Positions 18,076 through 26,640 of a stretch of 64,000 bases of DNA are shown here, one piece after another (the first letter of the stretch is position 1; the number at the start of each line of letters is the position of its first letter). Both the position numbers and the translations under genes were made by a program. Below the pieces are notes generated by a model. The model saw only the letters and a program-made list of their open reading frames with translations, searched no databases and was not told where the DNA came from. The stretch is taken from the NCBI GenBank assembly GCA_963730785.1, contig CAVSTF010000010.1:744001-808000 (forward strand), in the 5' to 3' direction. The stretch comes from Bog-473 sp963730785 (GTDB lineage Bacteria > Actinomycetota > Acidimicrobiia > Acidimicrobiales > RAAP-2).

Positions 18076-19997
18076 CGTGACAGTGTCCTTCCCCAGCCTC
18101 GGTAGGCGGTACGTCCAACGCCGGATTGCGATCGAAGAAGCCGACCGGGATGAGGCTGAAGCCGGTGTATTCGACCGGCATGACCGGCCAGTCTTCGGGC
18201 CGGGGTAAATGGGTCACCCCGAAGGAGTGCCACAGCACAATGTCGGTATCGACCACCGCCCGATCCTGCGCCGTCCACTCCGGCAAGCCCGCGCCGCCGA
18301 CGTGCTGGTTGGGGTAGTCCCCCGCCGCTCGCCGCTCGTCTTCGGCATAGGGGGTGACCCACAGGTTGTGCGCCGCAAACGCGGCTCGCTTACCCACGCT
18401 CGAAGAAGGATCAGCCAGCAGGGTGGGCGTCGACGCCGGCAGCAACTTGTAGGCCGTGGGCAACCCCAACCCGTTCACCGCCGAACCGCTCACGATCTTC
18501 CACGACCGGCTCCGTCCAGCGTCAACCCGGCGGCGGGCACCCAACTCGGTCTCCAACAAGGTCGACGTCGGGGCAAACGCGTTGTTCCACGGATTGTCGT
18601 CCCCCGCCGGCGACGGCACGGTGTCGACCTCGTAGACCGAGTTCGCCTGACCGTCGACCTCCACATCGAGCCGGACATTGAACAGGTGCTGGTGATACGG
18701 AGCCGCTAACCCGGGGGCGATCATGTTGGCGTGCGGTCCGGGCCCGTCATCGCCCACGGCCATGGTGGACATGATGCCGGTGAGCTTGACCTCCAACTGC
18801 ATGGAGCCATCAAGATAGAAGTACCAATAGAACCCGTACTCGTAGTTCCCCACGGTGGCGATCGAACTCACCACCAACCGGCGGGATCGACGCACCTCGA
18901 CCCGACCCGACGTCATGTCCGTGTGCTTCCACAGAATGCCGTAGTCCTCTTCATGAATGCAGATGGCGTTCGAACGAGTGCGGGCATTCCCCCGCTCATC
19001 GGCAAACACATCATCCAGGTAGACGATCTCACCCAGGCAGTCGCACCCGAGGGTCAAGGTATTGGCCATGCGGCCCAGTCCCCATTCGCCGGCATCGAAG
19101 GCGCTCTTCCACGAGTGCATCGGTCCGGGATGGCCATAGGGAACGACCATCTCGGACACCGAGGCCTTGTACAACACCGGCCGCACCCGCCCGCCGTCCT
19201 CGTAGCCGACCGTGTAGATCACGAGACCCTCAAGCGGATCAAAGCCGGTGCGCAATGACCACCGCTGCCACGTAATCAGGTTGCCATCGACGGTGAAGCT
19301 CGTCCCCTCCGGCTGGGTGATCGACAGCGGCTTCAAATCGGACCGCATCGGACCGTTGTCCTCGGGGTAGTAGCTCCCCGATGTCGGCGGGATCGGCACC
19401 ACACCGGTGTCCACCACCTCCAAGCACTTCACCGCGCCCCATGTCGACGTAGGCCAGCAGACCTTCCAAGGGTCGGGCGTAGCCGTTGTCATCCGGCGAG
19501 GTCCGCAGATAGGCCAAGCAGCGAGAAATACGCCGGTCGGACTCATGCTCCGAGGCGAACGCACCGGCCGGCCACGGATCGATCTGCACCAACGACCGAT
19601 CGGTCACCCCGCGACGCTCCAACGCGGCCACCCAGTCCGGGTGGTCGTACAGCGCGGCCAAAATGTGGATCGCTTCCTCCATCTGCAACGCCGGACGTAC
19701 GTCTCGCACCTCAACCCAGCTGTCGACGACGCCGCGGCTCACCGACACCACCACCTCGTAGACATTGGCCTCGGGGCCCTGCAGCAGCACCATGCGCACC
19801 CGCCGGTCCACCGTGACCGACTCGCCCCGGTCAAACGCCCGCACCAGGTCCTTGGGCGGATCGAACAGCCCCACGTAGGCGAAGCGCAGGTCCTTGACCG
19901 GAATGACGGCCAACCCGCTATCGAAGACGATCTTGCGAGCGCTGGTGATCTCGTCGGTCTGCAGCGGGGCCAGCGGATGGAGCGTGGTGGCGACCAT
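18068..19997 (-). CDS. Copper-containing primary-amine oxidase, apparent +1 frameshift
   Basis: 642 aa when repaired, ATG 19997. The N-terminal part (about 1-190, ITSARKIVFDSG, LVQIDPWPAG) is joined to the catalytic part by removing one base from the CCCC run 19437-19440 (VDMGAVKCLEVVDTGVVPIP). The topaquinone precursor Tyr is in ATVGNYEYGFYW, copper ligands are HQH in PYHQHLFNVRLD and His in SFGVTHLPRPEDWPVMP. The enzyme oxidises primary amines to aldehydes with release of ammonia and hydrogen peroxide. No signal peptide is visible. It is divergent from the purine nucleoside phosphorylase gene. Confidence 0.9.
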
Positions 19998-20046
19998 GAA
20001 GAGTGATGTTACGCGGCCCTGGCCTCCGTCCCTCTACCATCGGTAC
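19998..20046. promoter_or_regulatory. Divergent promoter region, two putative leaderless starts
   Basis: Minus strand: TAACAT ends 8 bases before the amine oxidase ATG. Plus strand: TACCAT (20035-20040) ends 6 bases before the nucleoside phosphorylase ATG. Neither start has a Shine-Dalgarno sequence. The 49-base gap has no other gene. Confidence 0.5.
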
Positions 20047-21210
20047 ATGGTCGTGAACTCGGACAGGGCGTTGCTGACCGCCCGAGAGCTGGCTCGACGC
20101 ACCGGCAACGAGCATCACGACGTGCTGGTCATCCTCGGCAGCGGCCTGCTCGATACGGCCCGGCACCTCCGCACCGGCAACGAGGTCGACATCGACCTGG
20201 CCACGCTGCCCTTCTTCCCGCACTACACGGCCACCGGGCATCATGCCGTAGGCTGGTCCGTCACCATCGGCGAGTCCCGCCTCCTGCTCATCGGCGGTCG
20301 GGCCCACCTCTACGAGGGCATCGATCTGGAAGAGGTCGTCCACCCCCTCCGCACCGGCATCGCCGCCGGCTGCCATACCGTCATATTGACGGCGGCCGTG
20401 GGGGGCATCCGAGAGGATCTCTCCACTGGATCCATACTGGCGGTGTCCGATCATCTCAACTTGACCGCGAGAACACCCCTGGCCGGTCCGATCTTCGTGA
20501 ACATGGTGGATGCCTACTCACCAACGCTGAGAGCGCTGGCCCTGGCCGCCCCTACCTCCACCCCCATCAAAGAAGGCATCTACGCCCAGGTGACCGGACC
20601 CCAGTTCGAGACGCCGGCCGAAGTGGCCATGCTGCGCACCATGGGGGCCGACGTGGTCGGCATGTCGATGGCGCTTGAGACCATCGCCGCCCGTCAGGCC
20701 GGGGCCAGTGTCCTCGGTCTTTCGGTGGTGACCAACAAGGCGGCCGGAAGCGCACCGGATGAGTTCACCCAGATCGCCGAAGTTGGCGCCAAGGCGGCGC
20801 CTGACGTCGCCGCCGTTGATCCGACACGTCGTAGTGTCGCTGCCATGAGCATTAAGCCCTTTGCGCTCGACCATGTGGCCCTGAACGTGCCTGACGTACC
20901 GGCCGCCGTCACCTTCTACACCGAGGTGATGGGGCTCACGCAGAACGACAGCCGGCCCGACTTCGGCTTCCCAGGCGCCTGGCTCGATACCGGAGGTGGC
21001 CAAATGGTCCACCTCATCGAGGCCCCAGTCCCGCCCAACATGGGCCAGCATTTCGCCCTGCTCTACGAAAGCGTGGAGGAGGCGGTGGCCTACCTACGTG
21101 GCGAGGGTCTGCAGGTGACCGATCCCGTCGTCAACGGCGCGGGAAGGCATCAAGCCTTCGTGAGTGACCCGTGGGGCAACGGGATCGAGATCCACGGCCT
21201 GCCCGACTAA
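20047..21210 (+). CDS. Purine nucleoside phosphorylase, in frame with a downstream VOC domain
   Basis: 387 aa as read. Residues 1-258 are a trimeric purine nucleoside phosphorylase: VILGSGLLD, FPHYTATGH, GRAHLYEG, TAAVGGI, GIYAQVTGPQFETPAE, GMSMALETIAARQ and VTNKAAG. It splits purine nucleosides to base and ribose-1-phosphate. The frame then runs through a 10-residue linker into a VOC domain that has its own ATG at 20845. A TGA one base out of frame (20817-20819) follows AAPDVAAV, where the family normally ends, so a lost base may have created a false fusion. A real fusion cannot be excluded. Both parts are complete. Confidence 0.85.
   Translation: MVVNSDRALLTARELARRTGNEHHDVLVILGSGLLDTARHLRTGNEVDIDLATLPFFPHYTATGHHAVGWSVTIGESRLLLIGGRAHLYEGIDLEEVVHPLRTGIAAGCHTVILTAAVGGIREDLSTGSILAVSDHLNLTARTPLAGPIFVNMVDAYSPTLRALALAAPTSTPIKEGIYAQVTGPQFETPAEVAMLRTMGADVVGMSMALETIAARQAGASVLGLSVVTNKAAGSAPDEFTQIAEVGAKAAPDVAAVDPTRRSVAAMSIKPFALDHVALNVPDVPAAVTFYTEVMGLTQNDSRPDFGFPGAWLDTGGGQMVHLIEAPVPPNMGQHFALLYESVEEAVAYLRGEGLQVTDPVVNGAGRHQAFVSDPWGNGIEIHGLPD
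20845..21210 (+). CDS. VOC (glyoxalase-fold) protein, probably a separate gene
   Basis: 121 aa from ATG 20845. One VOC module: LDHVALNVPDVPAAVTFYTE, then WLDTGGGQMVHLIE and FVSDPWGNGIEIHG, which provide the usual His/Glu metal-ligand positions. TAGTGT (20832-20837) ends 7 bases before the ATG and matches the leaderless pattern seen elsewhere in this window, supporting an independent start. VOC proteins include glyoxalase I, extradiol dioxygenases and resistance proteins; substrate is unknown. Confidence 0.7.
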   Translation: MSIKPFALDHVALNVPDVPAAVTFYTEVMGLTQNDSRPDFGFPGAWLDTGGGQMVHLIEAPVPPNMGQHFALLYESVEEAVAYLRGEGLQVTDPVVNGAGRHQAFVSDPWGNGIEIHGLPD

Positions 21211-21250
21211 CTCGCCACCTGGCCGCCGACCCAAAAGAGGTCCCGGCGAG
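21211..21250. terminator. Possible bidirectional hairpin terminator
   Basis: Between convergent VOC and rpmA: outer arms CTCGCC (21211-21216) and GGCGAG (21245-21250), inner arms GACC (21228-21231) and GGTC (21239-21242) around an A-rich loop. No U-tract, so strength is uncertain. Confidence 0.35.
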
Positions 21251-21256
21251 GAGGAT

Positions 21257-21520
21257 TTAGCGACCCGGCTGCTCGGCCAGGATGTCGATGTGCTTGCGGC
21301 CGCGGCGAGCGCCGAACTTCACGTAGCCATCAGCCTTGGCGAACAAGGTGTCGTCGCCACCGCGACCCACGTTGATGCCTGGGTAGAACTTGGTGCCCCG
21401 CTGACGGATCAGGATGGAGCCGGCCTTGACTGCCGTGCCATCGAACTCCTTGACGCCCAGTCGCTGGGCGTTTGAGTCGCGGCCGTTACGTGTAGAACCG
21501 CCACCTTTGGTCTTTGACAT
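21257..21520 (-). CDS. rpmA: 50S ribosomal protein L27
   Basis: 87 aa, ATG with AGGAG about 7 bases upstream. N-terminal MSKTKGGGSTRNGRDSNAQR, then GVKEFDGTAVKAGSILIRQRG and GTKFYPGINVG are the L27 signature. L27 lies near the peptidyl-transferase centre. The N-terminus starts with Ser-Lys-Thr-Lys and lacks a cleavable Firmicutes-type leader. It follows rplU by 30 bases, the usual rplU-rpmA pair; obgE, normally the next gene, is more than 5 kb away here. Confidence 0.97.
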   Translation of the reverse strand: MSKTKGGGSTRNGRDSNAQRLGVKEFDGTAVKAGSILIRQRGTKFYPGINVGRGGDDTLFAKADGYVKFGARRGRKHIDILAEQPGR

Positions 21521-21550
21521 TTCGAACTCCTAAAGCCTGATCGGGCTAAT

Positions 21551-21865
21551 TCAGCCGGCGGCCGTGATGGCCAAGATTTCCAGCGTGGTGTAGTGCTGGC
21601 GATGACCCCAACGGCGCTTCTGGTTGGACTTGTTCTTGTAGGTCATGGCGTTGATCTTCGGGCCCTTCTCCTCGCCGACCACCTTGGCGGTCACCGAAGC
21701 ACCCTTCAACTCGGCCGGGGTGGCCAGCACCGTCGTCCCATCCACCACCAGGACCGGCTGCAGCGACACTTCCGTGCCGACAGGCTGACCCAGCAACTCC
21801 ACGCGCAGGCGCTGGCCCTCGGCCACACGGTCCTGCTTTCCACCACTCTTAATGACTGCGTACAT
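21551..21865 (-). CDS. rplU: 50S ribosomal protein L21
   Basis: 104 aa. MYAVIKSGGKQDRVAEGQRL at the start and the KKRRWGHRQ-like basic C-terminal segment (NKSNQKRRWGHRQHYT) are diagnostic for L21, which binds 23S rRNA and contacts L20. The ATG lies 12 bases after the RNase E/G stop. Ends ITAAG. Confidence 0.97.
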   Translation of the reverse strand: MYAVIKSGGKQDRVAEGQRLRVELLGQPVGTEVSLQPVLVVDGTTVLATPAELKGASVTAKVVGEEKGPKINAMTYKNKSNQKRRWGHRQHYTTLEILAITAAG

Positions 21866-21877
21866 GAGGGGGATACT

Positions 21878-23869
21878 CTAGCGCAGCGCGGAGTCGTCGA
21901 GGGTCACGCCTCGACCGCCGCACACCGCGCACTCGGTCGACAGCGTCTCTAGCAGGCCTTCTGAGATGCGCTTCCGGGTCATTTCGACCAGTCCGAGCTC
22001 CGAAATATCGAAGACCTGGGTCCGGGTCTTGTCCCGGGCCAGGGCGTTCCGCAGCGAGGCGGCCACCTTGTCCCGGTTCTCCCGGATCTCCATGTCGATG
22101 AAGTCGATGACGATGATCCCGCCGATATCCCGTAACCGCAGCTGGCGGGCCACTTCTTCGGCCGCTTCCAGGTTGTTCCGGTAGACGGTTTCTTCCAGGT
22201 TGGTCTTGCCCACGTTCTTGCCGGTGTTGACGTCAATCACCGTCAAGGCCTCGGTCCGCTCAATGATGAGCGACCCACCCGAGGGCAACCAGACCTTGCG
22301 GTCCAGCGCCTTATGCAGCTGCTCGTGCACGTGGTAGCGCTCGAAGATGGGCAGGCCCTCAACGGCGGCGTCGTAGTACTCGACCCGGTCTGACAATTCG
22401 GGGCTGACGGCCCGGACGTAGTCCCGCACCTGCTCGAACAGGGCCAGGTCATCAATGACGACGCCCCGGTACTCGGAGTTGAGCTCTTCACGCAGGATCC
22501 GCACCGAGAGCTCAGGCTCCCGATACAAAAGCCCAGGCGCATCAGACTTGCTGGCCTTCGCCTCAATCTCTTTCCACTGCTCCAGCAGGCTCTCAATGTC
22601 CCGCTGCAGCTCGTCGGCTGAGACGCCTTCAGCGGCCGTCCGGACGATCATGCCGTGCCCTGGTGGCTTCACTTCATCGATGATCCGGCGCAACCGGCGG
22701 CGCTCGTTGTCACCCAAACGCTTCGAGATGCCAAAGGCGCTCGAGTTGGGCACCAGCACGGCGAAACGACCGGGCAGCGACACTTCCTGGGTCAGCCGGG
22801 CACCCTTGGCCCCGATGGGGTTCTTGGTGACCTGACACAGGATGGTCTGACCGGCCTTGAGCACGTCTTCAATTCGGGGCTGAGCTCCCCCGCCGCCGCC
22901 GGCACCGCCCTCAATATCTTCACGGTCGTAGCGAACATCACCCCGGTACAGCACGGCGTTCTTGGGGATCCCGATGTCGACGAAGGCCGCCTCCATGCCG
23001 GGCAGCACGTTCTGGACCCGACCCCGGTAGACGTTGCCGTCGATCTGGTTGGTGTCGTCGGCCGCCCGGGAGACGTAGTGCTCGACCAGTGAGCGACCCT
23101 CCAACATGGCGATCTGGGTCATGCCGGGCTGCACGTGGACGCAGACCATGTAGCGGCCCACCTGCTTGCCCTTGTTGCGCTCCCGGCCAGACCGGCGCCG
23201 CGAACGGGACTTCTTGCCCGCCCCCGAGCCGCCCTCATCGCCGTCAGTCCCTTCATCATCCGACCCACCGGCGACCTCGTCGGCCACCTCGGCCTTCGAA
23301 CCGGCACCCGAATCCGCTCGGCCCCCCGAACCACCACGGCCACCTTCGCCACGACCGCCGCCGTCGCCCCGCCCGCCACCTTGACCACGGCCACCGCGTC
23401 CTGAGCCGGAGCCTTCGCCCTGCCCATTTCGCTCACGGACCGGCGAACCGTTTCCGTTACCCACTGCAGTCACCGCAGCGACCGCCGCCGGCTCGGCTTC
23501 CACCGGCACGGCCGGAGCCGGGCGGGTGTCGCCAATCCGGGGTCGAGGACGGGCCGCTTGGGCCACCTTGCCCGCCGCAGCGACTGGTTCGCCTGAGGCC
23601 ACCTCTGGTTCTGGCTCTGGCGCCGCGACCGGCTCAACAACTGGCTCGGCAACGGCCACGAAGGACTCAGCTGGCACCGGAACAGGCGCAACCTCAGGCT
23701 CAATCGCAGCCTCCGGCACAGCCGCCACAATGGGCTCCGCCGCTATCGTTTCGACTACTTCAACCTCTTCAGGTGTTTCGCTCGGGCTAGATGCAACTGC
23801 GGGATTATCTCCCCCAGCCACCTCCGGCGTGGGACCCTCGTGGGTCTGGCTGATCTCCGGCTCTGACAT
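21878..23869 (-). CDS. Ribonuclease E/G family endoribonuclease
   Basis: 663 aa. Residues 1-210 are a disordered Ala/Pro/Glu region and then a Gly/Arg-rich stretch, as in actinobacterial RNase E. The catalytic core follows: S1 domain (GNVYRGRVQNVLPGMEAAFVDIG), 5' sensor and RNase H-like parts, and the DNase I-like domain with catalytic Asp in ALTVIDVNTGKNVG and IIVIDFIDME. The Zn-link Cys pair is near the C-terminus (CAVCGGRG), where the protein ends shortly after. It cleaves single-stranded AU-rich RNA in rRNA maturation and mRNA decay. Gene order RNase-rplU-rpmA is common. Confidence 0.93.
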   Translation of the reverse strand: MSEPEISQTHEGPTPEVAGGDNPAVASSPSETPEEVEVVETIAAEPIVAAVPEAAIEPEVAPVPVPAESFVAVAEPVVEPVAAPEPEPEVASGEPVAAAGKVAQAARPRPRIGDTRPAPAVPVEAEPAAVAAVTAVGNGNGSPVRERNGQGEGSGSGRGGRGQGGGRGDGGGRGEGGRGGSGGRADSGAGSKAEVADEVAGGSDDEGTDGDEGGSGAGKKSRSRRRSGRERNKGKQVGRYMVCVHVQPGMTQIAMLEGRSLVEHYVSRAADDTNQIDGNVYRGRVQNVLPGMEAAFVDIGIPKNAVLYRGDVRYDREDIEGGAGGGGGAQPRIEDVLKAGQTILCQVTKNPIGAKGARLTQEVSLPGRFAVLVPNSSAFGISKRLGDNERRRLRRIIDEVKPPGHGMIVRTAAEGVSADELQRDIESLLEQWKEIEAKASKSDAPGLLYREPELSVRILREELNSEYRGVVIDDLALFEQVRDYVRAVSPELSDRVEYYDAAVEGLPIFERYHVHEQLHKALDRKVWLPSGGSLIIERTEALTVIDVNTGKNVGKTNLEETVYRNNLEAAEEVARQLRLRDIGGIIVIDFIDMEIRENRDKVAASLRNALARDKTRTQVFDISELGLVEMTRKRISEGLLETLSTECAVCGGRGVTLDDSALR

Positions 23870-23893
23870 GAGTGAGAGCCCTCCTTGCAGAGT

Positions 23894-24659
23894 TCATGAG
23901 GCACGCCCTTGAGCGTGTTCCACGATGGGGTCGGTCGCGAGTCCACTTACCGAAAGTGGCTCGAACCGGGCGCCATCGCGCTCGATCCATTGATGCGTTC
24001 TACAAGCCTTCGCCAGCACCACATCGGTGCCGAGCGCTGAAAGCACGTCGCTGGGGCGGGCACCACGCGGGTGCGTAGCCAATGAGGCCCGCATGCGACC
24101 AATCGGGTGTTCTCCCTGTTCAGAGTCATTTACACGAATCGGAACAAGCGTTAAAACGGCTGGGCGAATGTCGTCTTCGGTCTGACGACCTTTTCGCTCC
24201 CGAGCGACCGTGAGGGTGGGGGCAGCGAGCAGCCGCTCGATGCGCTCAACCAATTCCTCACCAACCACTTCGAGCACCTCCAGCTCCCAGTCACACGATG
24301 CTACCTCTTGCTGTAGCGATCCCTCGGCCATACTCACCAGCGCCGCCACCTGGACATCTATTCCTTCGGGCAGCAGACCCGCACATCAGCTCGGGCAGCT
24401 CCGGGATCACCGAGGGGTCGAACGAGGACTCTTCGAGGCGGACATCGAGGTACTCCCCCAGGGATTCGCACCCCGTGGGGAGGGCCAATCCGAAGCTGAG
24501 CAGCGGGTGAGGCGAGAATCCCTGCGACAACGCCACCGGCAACAGGCTGCGGCGCAAAGCCCGTTCCCACATGCGGGCCACGTCCCGGTGGGAGGTAAAA
24601 CGGATTTTGCCCAGCTTGGTGAACCGGAATCGCACCTTGACCGGCGCGGCGTCAACCAC
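23894..24659 (-). CDS. DUF2344 / TIGR03936-type protein, apparent +1 frameshift
   Basis: 254 aa when repaired; GTG 24659 right after the stop of the radical SAM gene. The conserved N-terminus is VRFRFTKLGKIRFTSHRDVARMWERALRR, followed by GFSPHPLLSFGLALPTG and the SLGEYLDV segment. A +1 at the CCC run 24378-24380 then moves the frame so that LLPEGIDVQVAALVSMAEG continues. The C-terminal half ends ATDPIVEHAQGRAS. This family is found next to, or fused with, the TIGR03960 radical SAM protein and near RNase G and rplU; biochemical role is not known to me. Confidence 0.82.
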
Positions 24660-26628
24660 CTAGGCCGTCGACTCGGCCTTGGCCCGATCGGCCGTGCCCA
24701 CGAGGCGCACCGGCACCCGACCCAACTCCAGGCCCTGTCCAGTCCCCTGGCTCCCGCCAGCCGGCGGGACGGGTGAGGCCACCACATGCTCCAGCCCCAG
24801 GCCGGTGCAGGCGCCACAGTCGTAGCAGGGGGTCCACCGGCAATCCTCCACCCCGGCCTCGGCCAGGGCATCAACCCAGTCGCCCCACAAGAAGTCGCGG
24901 TGCAGCCCGGCCGAGATGTGATCCCAGGGCAGCGGCTCGTGCTCCCCCCGGTCCCGGTAGGCCACTTCTTCCAGGCTCAGGCCCTCCGCCTCCAGTGCGG
25001 CCTCCCACAGCCGGAGATCGAAGCGCTCGGACCATTCCTGGAACGTGCCCCCGGCCCGCCACACCCGTTCGATGACGGCGCCCATGCGCCGGTCACCCCG
25101 GCTGGCCAGACCTTCGGCCGCCGAAGCGGCCGGGTCGTGCCAACGGATGGTCAGGCCCTTGGTCTTATTGGCCGCCTCACGCAGCAGCACGACCTTGCGC
25201 TCCAGCTCGGCCACCGTGTCCTGGCCGAACCACTGGAAGGGCGTATGGGGCTTGGGCACGAAGCCGCCGACCGAGGCGGTGACGGTGATCGACTTGGTGT
25301 ACTGGCGGCCGATCTCCACGCAGCGGCGCCCCAGCTCGGCGATGCCCAGCACGTCCTCGTCGCGCTCGGTCGGCAATCCGATCAGGAAGTACAGCTTGAC
25401 CCGGCGCCAGCCCTGGCTGAAGGCCGAGTCGACCGCCCCATACAGATCGTCTTCGGTGATCAGCTTGTTGATGACCTGACGCATGCGCCAGGTGCCCCCC
25501 TCGGGCGCAAAGGTCAGACCGGTCCGGCGCACCTTCTGGATCTGCGCCGCCGTGGCCACGGTGAAGGCATCCACCCGCAGACTGGGCAGGCTGACCGAGA
25601 CCCGACCGCCGTTGACCGGGTCATCAATGATCTCGCGCACCGTCGTCTCAATGCCCGAGAAGTCGGCCGTCGACAGCGAGGTCAGCGTGACCTCGTCGTG
25701 GCCGCTCCACTCCAGCCCCTTGCGAACCATTTCCTTGACCTGCTCGGCCGGCCGTTCCCGCACCGGGCGGGTGATCATGCCGGCCTGGCAGAAGCGGCAA
25801 CCTCGGGTACAGCCCCGGAACACCTCGACGTTGAGCCGGTCGTGGACCACTTCGGTCAGCGGCACCAGCGGGTGTGAGGGGTAGGGCCAGTCGGCCAGGT
25901 CGAGCACCGTGCGCTTGGCCACCTCGGACGGCACCTGCGGCGCCACCGGGTAGGTCCCCACCAGGCGACCGGACTCGTCGTAGGTCGACTCGTAGAGCGC
26001 CGGGACGTAGACGCCCTCAATCTCGGCCAACGACAGCCGAAGGGCCTGGCGATCGCGGGCCTCCACCGGCTGGGCCAGCCACGACGGCCAGCACGGCGTT
26101 GATTTCGCTCACCACTTCCTCACCGTCGCCCAGCACGAAGGCATCGACGAAGTCGGCCAGCGGTTCGGGGTTGAAGGCACAGTGGCCGCCGGCCATCACC
26201 AGCGGGTCGGCCGGGCCCCGGTCGGCCGCGTGCAGCGGCACCTCGGCCAGGTCAATCAGGTTGACCACGTTGGTGTAGACCAGCTCGGCCGACAGGTTGA
26301 AGGCGAGGACGTCAAAGGCGCGGGCCGGCAGGTGCTGCTCCACGCTGAAGAGCGGGATCCCGGCCTTGCGCATGGCCGCTTCCATGTCCACCCAGGGGGC
26401 GTACGACCGCTCGGCCACGGCGTCGGGCCGCTCGTTCAGAATTTCGTAGAGGATCTGCAGGCCCTGATTGGGCAGCCCGATCTCATAGGTGTCCGGGTAG
26501 ACCAGCAACCAGGCCACCTTGCCCGGGCCGTGCTCGGGCGTCTGGGCCCCCTGCTCGCCCCCGATGTAGCGGGCGGGCTTGGTCACCTCCAGCAGCAATC
26601 GCTCAATCCTGGGCCACAGCGTCTCCAT
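24660..26628 (-). CDS. TIGR03960-type B12-binding-like radical SAM protein, apparent +1 frameshift
   Basis: 655 aa when repaired. The N-terminal part (ARYIGGEQGAQTPEHG, VYPDTYEIGLPNQGLQILYEILN, FVLGDGEEVVSEI) is a Rossmann-like region, and the C-terminal part has the radical SAM cluster motif FRGCTRGCRFCQAGM (CxxxCxxC) with PVRERPAEQV after it. A frame shift at about 26079-26086 joins AVLAV to WLAQPVEARDRQAL. The late CRWTPCYDCGACTGLG adds a Cys-rich C-terminus. Such proteins accompany DUF2344 and RNase G/E genes; the substrate is unknown but a tRNA or rRNA role has been proposed from context. It follows mrdA by 12 bases. Confidence 0.88.
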
Positions 26629-26640
26629 TGCCCAACAACC

